A stretch of DNA of 64,000 bases, taken from positions 40,713-104,712 of the forward strand of contig NZ_JARYGZ010000006.1 in assembly GCF_029906645.1 (NCBI RefSeq), given 5' to 3'. Positions 28,821 to 37,224 of the stretch are shown one piece after another (within the stretch, counting starts at the first letter, position 1; every line of letters begins with the position of its first letter). This DNA comes from Sphingomonas oryzagri (GTDB lineage Bacteria > Pseudomonadota > Alphaproteobacteria > Sphingomonadales > Sphingomonadaceae). The notes beneath the pieces were generated by a model that was given only the letters and a program-made list of their open reading frames with translations, did not search any database and was not told where the DNA came from. The position numbers and the translations under genes were made by a program.

Positions 28821-29210
28821 CTACGTGCTCCCCTCCCTGAAAGGGAGGGGTTGGGGGTGGGTTCGCCCAAGGCGGTCGGAGACGGCCGACACGATCGTTT
28901 CCGCGACGCCATCGACATTGTCGCGGACATCGTTGTTCCAGAAACGCAGAACCTGCCAACCGAGACTTTCGAGAAAATCCGTCCGCTCTTTATCGTAGGT
29001 CTTGGCCGCCAGATGCTGGCTGCCGTCGAGTTCGACGGCGACCTTCGCAGTCCTGCAGGCAAAATCGACGATGTAGGCGCCGATCGGCAGTTGCCGCGTG
29101 AAACGCGGGTGGATGTCGCGAAGACGTGCCCACAATAGTCTCTCCTCCGGCGTTGCGTCAGTACGCAGCGTCCGCGCTTTGGATTTCATATTCGGAGCGA
29201 CGCGAGGCAT
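28821..29210 (-). CDS. DUF559 (Vsr-like) endonuclease-domain protein
   Basis: A 129-residue protein of the DUF559 family, a PD-(D/E)XK fold related to Vsr-type nucleases. Visible are the N-terminal TPEERLLWARLRD, the strand pair FTRQLPIGAYIVDFAC and KVAVELDGSQH (acidic catalytic residues), and LGWQVLRFWNNDV. The last 13 residues (THPQPLPFREGST) and the stop are encoded by the left arm of the surrounding palindrome. The gene begins 34 nt inside the right arm, so it sits wholly within a repeat element. ATG at 29189 is an alternative start. Confidence 0.85.
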   Translation of the reverse strand: MPRVAPNMKSKARTLRTDATPEERLLWARLRDIHPRFTRQLPIGAYIVDFACRTAKVAVELDGSQHLAAKTYDKERTDFLESLGWQVLRFWNNDVRDNVDGVAETIVSAVSDRLGRTHPQPLPFREGST

Positions 29211-29279
29211 CGCTGGAAACTGCCGTCGCGCGATACGGAGAGCAACCCACCCCTAACCCCTCCCTTTCAGGGAGGGGAA
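28828..29279. mobile_element. Palindromic element, type C, occupied by a DUF559 gene
   Basis: Inverted arms 28828-28863 and 29244-29279 agree at 34 of 36 positions. Each has the hairpin CCCCTCCCTGAAAGGGAGGGG followed by a G/T-rich tail. The DUF559 gene fills the interior. A second element with the same arms but only about 54 bp between them lies at 31052-31177, so this looks like an 'occupied' and an 'empty' form. The element fills nearly all the space between convergent nusB and the 2OG oxygenase gene. Confidence 0.8.
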
Positions 29280-29283
29280 TACC

Positions 29284-29889
29284 CTACCGATAATTGAAGC
29301 TGATGCTGATCCGCTCGGCCCTGGCGCGGCCGGCGGGGACTTCGTGGCGGAGCCAGCTTTCCCACAGGAAGATCGTGCCCGGCTTCGGCTCGGCGTAGAC
29401 GAAGCTCCGCGCATCCTCCGGCGCATCGGCGCGGCGCAAGGGGGCGGCCATCATCAGCCCCAGCCGCGGATCCTCCAGCTTGAGCGCGCCCGCGCCCTCC
29501 GGCACGCGGATGTAGATCGTGCCCGAGACGATGCTGTGCGGGTGGATGTGGCCGCTGTGATGGCCGCCCGTCCCCTTCATCACGTTGACCCACAGGCTGT
29601 CGAGCTTCGGCTTGCGGCCGCCCAGATCGAGGAAGGCCTCGTCGCAGAAGCGGCGGACGTGCCTGTCCAGCACGCGGCGCAGATCGTCGAACACCGGGTT
29701 GCGGATCGGCAGGTCGTTCAAGGAGGCGTAGCTGGTATAGCCCGGATAGGCATGATCCCGGCACCAGGCGCGCCCCGCCTTGTCCTCCCGCGCGAGATCG
29801 AGCGCCGCATCGGCCAGCTCGTCGAGCAAAGCGTCGTCGGCGAGGTCGCCTTCGTAGAAGCGGGTGGCGAAGAGCGTGCGGGTCGGCAT
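29284..29889 (-). CDS. 2OG-Fe(II) oxygenase, TIGR02466-type
   Basis: A 201-residue single-domain 2OG-Fe(II) oxygenase of the putative family with the motif SGHIHPHSIVSGTIYIRVPE (iron-binding His residues) and GTIFLWESWLRHEVP followed by Arg (RAERISISFNYR). It is related to the C-terminal domain of the TPR protein at 3369-4874. An ATG at 29889 is used, but the ribosome-binding site is weak. Substrate unknown. Confidence 0.82.
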   Translation of the reverse strand: MPTRTLFATRFYEGDLADDALLDELADAALDLAREDKAGRAWCRDHAYPGYTSYASLNDLPIRNPVFDDLRRVLDRHVRRFCDEAFLDLGGRKPKLDSLWVNVMKGTGGHHSGHIHPHSIVSGTIYIRVPEGAGALKLEDPRLGLMMAAPLRRADAPEDARSFVYAEPKPGTIFLWESWLRHEVPAGRARAERISISFNYR

Positions 29890-29956
29890 GGCCGAGGGGG
29901 AAGCATAGCGGCGGGGCGGGTGCAAGGGCTGCGATGGACCTACCGCTCTCCGCCAT

Positions 29957-30032
29957 CGTCATCGCGAGGCGCGAGGCGCCGCGGCGATCCACAGGCCGCG
30001 CCATGGATTGCTTCGCTCCGCTCGCAATGACG
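29957..30032. repeat. Intergenic palindromic repeat, type D (copy 2)
   Basis: A 76-bp copy, inverted relative to 14523-14602: CGTCATCGCGAGGCGCGAGG ... GCGGCGATCCACAGG ... GGATTGCTTCGCTCCGCTCG ... ATGACG. It is followed 9 nt later by a type F repeat. Confidence 0.82.
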
Positions 30033-30041
30033 ATTTCCATT

Positions 30042-30135
30042 CCGGTCGCTCCTGCGTAGGCAGGAGCCCAGCTCCTGTGCTGTCTCGCGAGTGGCACCGT
30101 GAGGAGATAGGCCCCTGCCTCCGCAGGGGTGACGG
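30042..30135. repeat. Intergenic inverted repeat, type F (copy 2)
   Basis: A 94-bp imperfect palindrome (CCGGTCGCTCCTGCGTAGGC ... GCCTCCGCAGGGGTGACGG). Its right edge runs into the ribosome-binding site of thiL (GGAGG at 30134-30138). Confidence 0.82.
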
Positions 30136-30143
30136 AGGTTTTG

Positions 30144-31064
30144 GTGGCCGAGGCCGAGTTCATCGCAAGACTGCGCGCCATCGCCACCCACCCCGCCGCG
30201 CGCGGGCTGGCGGACGATGCCGCGGTGCTGGGCGATCTCGTGCTGACCCACGACATGATCGTCGAGGGCGTCCATTATCTCCCCACCGATCCGCCCGCCG
30301 ATGTCGCGTGGAAGCTGCTGGCGGTGAATCTCTCCGATCTCGCCGCCAAGGGCGCGGAGCCGGAGGGCGTGCTGCTCGGCTATCCGCTGCGCGAGGCCGA
30401 CTGGGATGCCGCCTTCGCCGACGGACTGAGCGAGGCGCTGCGCCATTTCGGCGTGCCCCTGCTCGGCGGCGATACCGTCTCCGCCCCGAATGGCGCGCCG
30501 CGCATGATCGGCCTCACCGCGCTCGGCCGATCCGCCCACGCGCCCGATCGACGCGGCGCGCGGGCCGGCGATGGACTGTGGCTGGTCGGCGCGATCGGTG
30601 AGGCGGGCGCGGGACTCGCCATCGCGCAGGGGGCAGAGGGACCGGCGGAGTTGCTGATGGCCTATCGCCGGCCGATGCCACTGCTGGCGGAGGGCCGGCT
30701 TCTGGCGCCTCACGCGCACGCCATGGCGGACGTGTCGGACGGACTGCTCATCGACGCCGCGCGCATCGCCGCCGCCTCCGGCCTCGCCGTGACGATCGAC
30801 CTCGATGCCGTGCCGCGTTCGTCAACACTCACGGCGTTTGCGGGGGACGATCGCGTCGCGCGGCTGGCGGCGGTGACGGCGGGCGACGATTATGCGCTGA
30901 TCTGCGCGGCGGAGTCCGGTGCTGCGACGGAGATTGAAGCGATCGGTGCCGTTCTCATCGGGCGGTTCGATGCGGGCGTCGGCCTTTCGGTCCGTGATCG
31001 CGACGGCGAGATCGCTCTGCCCGGCCGCCTCGGTTATGAGCATGCCTGTCTCTCCCCTCCCTGA
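30144..31064 (+). CDS. thiL: Thiamine-monophosphate kinase
   Basis: A 306-residue ThiL, which phosphorylates thiamine monophosphate to the active diphosphate. Family features are EAEFIARLRAIA, the metal-site segments LADDAAVLGD and THDMIVEGVHY, the VNLSDLAAKGAEPEG stretch, LGGDTVSAP and ADVSDGLLIDAARI. GTG at 30144 with GGAGG 5 nt upstream is chosen over GTG 30129 inside the repeat. The last codons and the stop lie inside the type C palindrome, so the C-terminus (ACLSPP) is repeat-derived. Confidence 0.93.
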   Translation: MAEAEFIARLRAIATHPAARGLADDAAVLGDLVLTHDMIVEGVHYLPTDPPADVAWKLLAVNLSDLAAKGAEPEGVLLGYPLREADWDAAFADGLSEALRHFGVPLLGGDTVSAPNGAPRMIGLTALGRSAHAPDRRGARAGDGLWLVGAIGEAGAGLAIAQGAEGPAELLMAYRRPMPLLAEGRLLAPHAHAMADVSDGLLIDAARIAAASGLAVTIDLDAVPRSSTLTAFAGDDRVARLAAVTAGDDYALICAAESGAATEIEAIGAVLIGRFDAGVGLSVRDRDGEIALPGRLGYEHACLSPP

Positions 31065-31177
31065 AAGGGAGGGGCTGGGGGTGGGTCTTGGGTCGCGATA
31101 CGATCGCCACGCGGACGAGAGGCAGAAGTCACGCGCGCCTCCACCCACCCCTGACCCCTCCCTTCCAGGGAGGGGGA
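31052..31177. repeat. Palindromic element, type C, empty form
   Basis: Inverted arms 31052-31087 and 31142-31177, nearly identical to those around the DUF559 gene (hairpin CCCCTCCCTGAAAGGGAGGGG), separated by only ~54 bp without a gene. It overlaps the 3' end of thiL and supplies its TGA stop. Confidence 0.85.
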
Positions 31178-31323
31178 CTGAAGCCGCGATTGCCCAAACG
31201 GCGCTTGCCAAGCCGCGATATTGCCGTTCTACTCCGCCCCGGAAGGCCTTTGCGCCGGCCGACCCCGGCAAACGGGGCAGCGGCGACATAAACAGACGAA
31301 GGCCTGTCTAGGAGGACTTGCCT

Positions 31324-33435
31324 ATGATCGTCGTCTATGTGGCCATCGCCTGCGGGGTACTGGCCGTGCTCTACGGCCTCGTCACCAGCCAGATGTTGTT
31401 GCGGCTTCCCGCGGGCAATCCCCGCATGGTCGAGATCGCCGGTGCCATCCAGGAAGGCGCCAAGGCCTATCTCGCACGTCAATACACCACCATCGCGATC
31501 GTTGGCGTGGTGATGGCGATCATCATCGCGCTTGCGCTCGGCGCCATTTCGGCGACGGGCTTCGTGATCGGCGCGATCCTGTCGGGCGTCACCGGCTTCA
31601 TCGGGATGAACATCTCGGTGCGCGCCAACGTGCGGACCGCCGAGGCCGCGCGCGGATCGCTGCAGGGGGGCCTCACCGCCGCCTTCCAGTCGGGCGCGAT
31701 CACCGGACTGCTCGTGGCGGGCCTCGGCCTGCTCGCGATCGCGACCTTCTTCTGGTATCTCGTCGGTCCCGCGCACCACGTGCCGGGCGACCCCAACGAC
31801 CGTACCATCATCGACGCGCTGGTGGCGTTGAGCTTCGGCGCCTCGCTGATCTCGATCTTCGCGCGTCTCGGCGGCGGCATCTTCACCAAGGCGGCGGACG
31901 TCGGCGCGGACCTCGTCGGCAAGGTCGAAGCCGGCATTCCGGAGGACGATCCCCGCAACCCGGCCGTGATCGCCGATAACGTCGGCGACAATGTCGGCGA
32001 CTGCGCCGGCATGGCCGCCGACCTGTTCGAGACCTATGTCGTGACTTTGGGCGTGACGATGGTGTCGATCGCGCTCTTCTGCGCGGGCGCCGGCAACGAT
32101 CCGGAATCGACACTGCGGCTGATGTCGCTGCCGCTGCTGATCGGCGGCGTGTGCATCATCACCTCGATCGCCGGCACCTTCTTCGTGCGGCTCGGCGGCG
32201 GATCGATCATGGGCGCGCTCTACAAGGGCTTCCTGGTCTCCGCGATCCTCGCCGCGATCGTCTTCTACCCCGCGACCCAATGGGCGCTGGGCGACATCAA
32301 CGCGCCGATCGCCGGCTCCACGCTCACCGGCATGAAACTGTTCTGGTGCATGATCCTCGGCCTCGGCGTCACCGGGCTGCTGGTGTGGATCACCGAATAT
32401 TACACCGGCACCAACTATCGCCCGGTCAAATCGATCGCCTTCGCCTCGCAGACGGGCCATGGGACCAACGTCATCCAGGGCCTCGCGATCAGCCTCGAAG
32501 CGACCGCGTTGCCGACGCTCGTGATCGTCGTCGCGGTGGTGATCGCCTACCAGCTCGGCGGGCTGCTCGGCATCGCCTTCGCCGCGACCGCGATGCTGGC
32601 GCTCGCCGGCATGGTGGTGGCGCTGGATGCTTACGGCCCCGTCACCGATAACGCGGGCGGCATCGCCGAGATGGCGGGGCTGGAAGACGAGGTGCGCCAT
32701 CGCACCGACGCGCTCGACGCGGTGGGCAACACCACCAAGGCGGTGACCAAGGGCTATGCGATCGGATCGGCCGGCCTCGCCGCTCTGGTGTTGTTCGGCG
32801 CCTATACGACCGATCTCAAGACCTTCTTCCCCGGCCTCACCGTCGATTTCTCGCTGGGCAATCCGTACGTGATCGTCGGGCTGTTGCTCGGCGCCCTGCT
32901 TCCCTATCTGTTCGGCGCGTTCGGCATGACCGCCGTCGGCCGCGCGGCGGGCGCGGTGGTGGAAGAGGTGCGCGCGCAGTTCCGCGACAATCCGGGCATC
33001 ATGGAGGGAACGGCGCGCCCCAACTACGCCCGCACCGTCGATCTCGTGACCCGCGCCGCGATCCGCGAGATGATCGTGCCCTCGCTCCTGCCGGTGCTGG
33101 CGCCGATCGTGGTGTTCTTCGTCATCCGCCTCGTCGCGGGGCCGGAGAACGGCTTCGCGGCACTGGGCGCGCTGCTGCTCGGCGTGATCGTCTCGGGCCT
33201 GTTCGTGGCGCTCTCGATGACATCGGGCGGCGGCGCGTGGGACAACGCCAAGAAGTATATCGAGGACGGCAATTACGGCGGCAAGGGATCGGAGGCCCAC
33301 AAGGCCGCCGTCACCGGCGACACGGTGGGCGATCCCTACAAGGACACCGCCGGTCCGGCGGTGAACCCGATGATCAAGATCACCAACATCGTGGCCCTGC
33401 TGCTGCTGGCGGCCCTCGCCAGCCACGCGGGCTAG
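31324..33435 (+). CDS. hppA: Membrane-bound proton-pumping pyrophosphatase
   Basis: A 703-residue integral membrane PPase with about 16 membrane helices. It hydrolyses pyrophosphate and pumps H+ across the inner membrane. Catalytic motifs are [11 protein letters not shown], the [21 protein letters not shown] region and the C-terminal [17 protein letters not shown]. The segment [10 protein letters not shown] has Lys after GNTT, the mark of K+-independent proton pumps. AGGAGGA at 31310-31316 supports ATG 31324. The stop codon overlaps that of convergent PAP2 (CTAG). Confidence 0.96.
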   Translation: MIVVYVAIACGVLAVLYGLVTSQMLLRLPAGNPRMVEIAGAIQEGAKAYLARQYTTIAIVGVVMAIIIALALGAISATGFVIGAILSGVTGFIGMNISVRANVRTAEAARGSLQGGLTAAFQSGAITGLLVAGLGLLAIATFFWYLVGPAHHVPGDPNDRTIIDALVALSFGASLISIFARLGGGIFTKAADVGADLVGKVEAGIPEDDPRNPAVIADNVGDNVGDCAGMAADLFETYVVTLGVTMVSIALFCAGAGNDPESTLRLMSLPLLIGGVCIITSIAGTFFVRLGGGSIMGALYKGFLVSAILAAIVFYPATQWALGDINAPIAGSTLTGMKLFWCMILGLGVTGLLVWITEYYTGTNYRPVKSIAFASQTGHGTNVIQGLAISLEATALPTLVIVVAVVIAYQLGGLLGIAFAATAMLALAGMVVALDAYGPVTDNAGGIAEMAGLEDEVRHRTDALDAVGNTTKAVTKGYAIGSAGLAALVLFGAYTTDLKTFFPGLTVDFSLGNPYVIVGLLLGALLPYLFGAFGMTAVGRAAGAVVEEVRAQFRDNPGIMEGTARPNYARTVDLVTRAAIREMIVPSLLPVLAPIVVFFVIRLVAGPENGFAALGALLLGVIVSGLFVALSMTSGGGAWDNAKKYIEDGNYGGKGSEAHKAAVTGDTVGDPYKDTAGPAVNPMIKITNIVALLLLAALASHAG

Positions 33436-34004
33436 GTGGCGAGGGGCGGCCTCCATCGCGCGGCCGCCCCGACCCACAGCAAGCCGAAGCCCCATCCGGC
33501 CAGGACGTCGCTCGGCCAGTGGACGCCGAGCGCGACCCGGCTCCAGCCGATCGCGCCCGCGACGAGCAAGGCCGCAATCCACCCCGCCGGGCGCCCCCAC
33601 AGCATTGCCAGCGCGACGCAGGTCATCATCGTCCCCGCGCTGTGCGAGCTGGGGAAGCTCCACGAGGTGACCAGCTCCAGCCGGTCCGCGATCGGCGGGC
33701 GCGGGCGCTGGACGAGGAGCTTCACGCCCTCCACCACCAGCCGGCCGCTCGCGATGGTCAGGACCAGCCACATGGCTTCGTGCTTACGCCGCCGCCAGAA
33801 CAGCCATCCCGCAGCGAGCAGCGCCACCGGCCCCATCACCAGCAGCCCGCCGAGCGCGGTGAACCACACGGCCTGCCGAGCTGCCCAGCCCTGCCGCGCC
33901 AGCCCCGCCGCGTGATGAATGGCGAGATCGACAGGTGCCGCCCACCACAACAGGAGACCGGCCAGCACCAGCAGCACACCGATGATGAGAAGACGACGAT
34001 CCAT
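33432..34004 (-). CDS. PAP2-family phosphatase
   Basis: A 190-residue membrane phosphatase with about six helices and the PAP2 triad: [10 protein letters not shown], the [12 protein letters not shown] motif and [18 protein letters not shown]. Likely acts on phosphatidic acid or undecaprenyl pyrophosphate at the outer face of the inner membrane. Divergent from the TonB receptor gene. Confidence 0.92.
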   Translation of the reverse strand: MDRRLLIIGVLLVLAGLLLWWAAPVDLAIHHAAGLARQGWAARQAVWFTALGGLLVMGPVALLAAGWLFWRRRKHEAMWLVLTIASGRLVVEGVKLLVQRPRPPIADRLELVTSWSFPSSHSAGTMMTCVALAMLWGRPAGWIAALLVAGAIGWSRVALGVHWPSDVLAGWGFGLLWVGAAARWRPPLAT

Positions 34005-34076
34005 CCGTCCCCGATGGCACGGATGCGGCCAAAGGAACAAGGATACGGGACGGAAACGAAACGCTATGCCCCGTCC

Positions 34077-36143
34077 ATGACCATGCGCCGCTTCGTCCCG
34101 TTTCTCGTCGTCGGCCTCGCGATGCCCGCGTTCGCCCAGGCGCTGCCGCCGGAGATCGTCGTCACCGGGGCCAGTCTGCCGCAACCGGCGGGCGACGCAG
34201 CCTACGACGTCGCGACGATCGACCGCGACCGGCTGCAGGGGGTCGCCAGCGGGCGGCTGGAGGATGTGCTGCGCGACGTCGCCGGCTTCGCCCAGTTCCG
34301 CCGGTCGGACTCGCGCTCCGCCCAGCCGACCAGCCAGGGCGCGACGCTGCGCGGCCTCGGCGGCAACGCCTCGTCGCGCGCGCTCGTCACCCTCGACGGG
34401 GTGCCGTTCACCGATCCGTTCGGCGGCTGGCTGAGCTACGACGCGATCGATCCCGAGCGGCTCGGCCTCGTCCGCGTCACCCGCGGCGGCGGCACGGGGG
34501 CGTTCGGCCCCGGCGCGCTCGCCGGCACGATCGAGCTTTCCAGCGCCGGGCCGAACCAGCTTCCGCCGGTGTGGGCGGACGCCGCTTATGGCAGCCGCAA
34601 CTCGGTCGACGCCCATGCCGGTGTCTCCGGCACGATGGGCGGCGGCTACGGCTTCCTCTCCGCCAGCTATGCGCGCGGCGACGGCTTCATTCCGATTGTG
34701 AAGGAGGATCGCGGACCGGTCGACGAGCCGGCGCCCTACCGCCAGTTCAGCCTGTCCGGCCGCGCCGTCTTCCCGGTCTGGGGATCGAGCGAGCTGCAGG
34801 CGTCCGGCCTGCTCTTCACCGATCACCGCACGCGCGGCACCCCGTTCCAGCCCAACGACACCAAGGGCGCCGACGCCAGCCTGCGCCTCGTCGGCCATGG
34901 CCCCTGGGGCTATGAGGCGCTGGCCTATGTGCAGATGCGCGGCTTCTCGGCGGGCTTCGCCTCGATCAACGCGACGCGCACGATCGCAACCCAGACCTTG
35001 GATCAATATAGCGTGCCCTCGACCGGCCTCGGTGGCCGCATCGAGGTGCGCCCGCCGACCGGTGAGCATCTCCAGCTCCGCCTCGGCGCCGACACGCGCT
35101 ACGTCACCGGGGAGACCGACGAGCTCTACCAGTACGTTGCCGGCACCCCCTCCAACCATCGCGAGGCGGGCGGGCGTGAGCTGACCGTCGGCGGTTTCGC
35201 CGAGGCCAGCGCCGAGCCGGTCGACGGCGTGACGCTCACCGCCGGGGGTCGCATCGACCGCTGGCGGATCATGGACGGCTTCCTCCACCAGTCGAGCTTC
35301 GCCACCGGCCCGCTGGCGAGCAGCCGCCAATATCCGGATCGCTCCGGCTGGCGGCCGACGGGGCGCGGCGGCATCGCCTGGAAGCCGGGCGACGGCGCAT
35401 TCACTCTGCGCGGCGCTGCCTATCTCGGCTGGCGCCTGCCGACGCTCAACGAACTTTACCGCCCCTATCGCGTCGGCAACGATTCGACCGTCGCCAACGC
35501 CGCACTCGCGCCCGAGCGGCTGAAGGGCGTGGATGCCGGCGTCGATTTCGATCCGCTGCCGACGCTGCATCTCGCCGCGACCGGGTTCGTCAACCGGCTG
35601 GACGATGCGATCGGCAACGTCACCATCACCGGCACGGCGCGCGCGACGCTCTGCCCCGGCCTCGCCGCGACGGGCCATTGCCTCCAGCGGCAGAATCTGA
35701 ACGCAGTGAACTCGAAAGGCGTCGAGCTGGATGCGCGGCTGACGCTCGGCGCGTGGCGGCTCTCCGCCTCCTACGCCTACACCGACGCGCATGTCCGTTC
35801 GGACACACCGATCGACGGCCTGCGTCCGGCGCAGACGGCCAAGCACTCCGCCTCGGCGACGCTCGGCTGGGCGCAGCACTTCGCCGACCTCTCGGCGACG
35901 CTGCGCTATATCGGCCCGCAGTTCGAGGACGACCAGAATACCGAGACACTGAAGGGCGCGGTGACGCTCGACGCGACCGCCCTGGTGCCGATCACCCACG
36001 ATTTCGCCATCGAGCTGCGCGGCGAGAACGTCACCAACACGCGGGTCGAGGCGGGGATTTCAGGTGCCGACATCATCGAGCGCGCGACGCCGCGCACCTT
36101 GTGGGTCGGCTTCCGCTTCGGGGAGACGCGCAAGGGCGCCTGA
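34077..36143 (+). CDS. TonB-dependent receptor, medium size
   Basis: A 688-residue outer-membrane receptor: a signal peptide (RRFVPFLVVGLAMPAFAQA), TonB box PEIVVTGASL, a plug with LEDVLRDVAGFAQFRRSDSRSAQPTSQGATLRGLGGNASSR as conserved core, and a 22-strand barrel ending in LWVGFRFGET. The size and plug resemble siderophore or cobalamin receptors; no riboswitch fits in the short leader. A second in-frame ATG at 34083 exists. Confidence 0.9.
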   Translation: MTMRRFVPFLVVGLAMPAFAQALPPEIVVTGASLPQPAGDAAYDVATIDRDRLQGVASGRLEDVLRDVAGFAQFRRSDSRSAQPTSQGATLRGLGGNASSRALVTLDGVPFTDPFGGWLSYDAIDPERLGLVRVTRGGGTGAFGPGALAGTIELSSAGPNQLPPVWADAAYGSRNSVDAHAGVSGTMGGGYGFLSASYARGDGFIPIVKEDRGPVDEPAPYRQFSLSGRAVFPVWGSSELQASGLLFTDHRTRGTPFQPNDTKGADASLRLVGHGPWGYEALAYVQMRGFSAGFASINATRTIATQTLDQYSVPSTGLGGRIEVRPPTGEHLQLRLGADTRYVTGETDELYQYVAGTPSNHREAGGRELTVGGFAEASAEPVDGVTLTAGGRIDRWRIMDGFLHQSSFATGPLASSRQYPDRSGWRPTGRGGIAWKPGDGAFTLRGAAYLGWRLPTLNELYRPYRVGNDSTVANAALAPERLKGVDAGVDFDPLPTLHLAATGFVNRLDDAIGNVTITGTARATLCPGLAATGHCLQRQNLNAVNSKGVELDARLTLGAWRLSASYAYTDAHVRSDTPIDGLRPAQTAKHSASATLGWAQHFADLSATLRYIGPQFEDDQNTETLKGAVTLDATALVPITHDFAIELRGENVTNTRVEAGISGADIIERATPRTLWVGFRFGETRKGA

Positions 36144-36149
36144 CCCGGC

Positions 36150-37160
36150 TCAGCCGCCGGTATCGAGGTGGATCGCCGGCCCGGTATCCGGATCCTCGGG
36201 CCGCGTCAGCCGCACCTTGCGCCGCGCGAAATCGATCGAGACGCGGCTGAACGCCTGCATCATGTCCATGCCGAGCAGCATCGCCGGCTTCCTCGACAGG
36301 CCGAAGCGATCGAAGGCATGGGCATCGTCGAACGCGACGACGACGTTGCGCATGTGGAAATCGCCGAGCCTCAGGTCGTTGATCGGCGCGTAGCTGGCGA
36401 CGATCTTGCGCCCGGTGACATCGGTGATCGTCACCTGCTGCGGCTCGGCGCGCTTGCGGCGGACCAGCTTGTCCCTGAGCGTCAGGTTGCCGAGCGTCAC
36501 CATGCTGCCGGTATCGACGATCGCATACACTTTCTGCCCCGCCACATCGGCATCGGCGAGGACGAGCTGGCCCAGGCGGCTGCGCGCCGTCACGACGATC
36601 TCGTTGGGCTGGGCCGGCTGGACATATTTGTCGGCCGGCTCCACCGACATGGCGTGGTGGACCAGATCGATCACCACCTTCTTGCCCTTCAGCGTATCGA
36701 TACCGAGGATACCGAGGCCGCCGAGATTGGCCTCGTCGAGCACCGGCGCGACCAGTTCCTTGGCGGGCAGCGCACCGACATAGAGCGAATCGATGTGGAC
36801 GGCCGGCACATTGCTTTCGCCGCCGACGCTGTGCAGCGGGACGCTGCCCGCCGATGGCAGCCCGAGCTGCGCGGCGAGCGTACGGGAGATGACCGTCCGC
36901 GTCGCCCCGCTGTCCACGATGAAGCGATACGGCCCCTTGCCGTTGACCAGCACCGGCACGGTCATGCGCGTATCCACCTCGCGCAGCTTGACGGCGGTGC
37001 TGGCCGGCGTGCCGGGTACGGTGCTGGCATCGACCGGCAACGGCGAGGGCAGAGCGGCAGGATCGAGCGGCGAGGGTGCCGGGGGCGTCGCGGCGGGCGG
37101 CACGACCGTCGCGGCCTGAACCAAGGCCAACAACCCCACCATCGTCATCGATACCGCCAC
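36150..37160 (-). CDS. Retropepsin-like aspartic protease, exported
   Basis: A 336-residue protein with a signal-like N-terminus and two aspartyl-protease half domains in one chain. The first has FIVDSGATRTVIS, the second AIVDTGSMVTLGN, with hydrophobic flap strands and GILGIDTL / LLGMDMMQAF as the family's LG(M/I)D segments. So it could form an active site as a monomer. GTG at 37160 is preceded by GGGAGGGG; ATG at 37148 is an alternative. Substrates unknown. Confidence 0.85.
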   Translation of the reverse strand: MAVSMTMVGLLALVQAATVVPPAATPPAPSPLDPAALPSPLPVDASTVPGTPASTAVKLREVDTRMTVPVLVNGKGPYRFIVDSGATRTVISRTLAAQLGLPSAGSVPLHSVGGESNVPAVHIDSLYVGALPAKELVAPVLDEANLGGLGILGIDTLKGKKVVIDLVHHAMSVEPADKYVQPAQPNEIVVTARSRLGQLVLADADVAGQKVYAIVDTGSMVTLGNLTLRDKLVRRKRAEPQQVTITDVTGRKIVASYAPINDLRLGDFHMRNVVVAFDDAHAFDRFGLSRKPAMLLGMDMMQAFSRVSIDFARRKVRLTRPEDPDTGPAIHLDTGG

Positions 37161-37224
37161 AGGACCCCTCCCGCTGTTTTAGGAGGATGCTACACCTGTT
37201 GCGGCGGCGATCAAGCGGGGCGGT

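Noticed and set aside
31129..33771. Minus-strand open frame of 880 codons opposite hppA
   Set aside because: hppA is intact and fully motif-supported; the antisense frame lacks any recognisable domain.
34005..34076. Cobalamin riboswitch before the second TonB receptor
   Set aside because: Only 72 nt lie between the genes and no B12-box-like sequence is visible.
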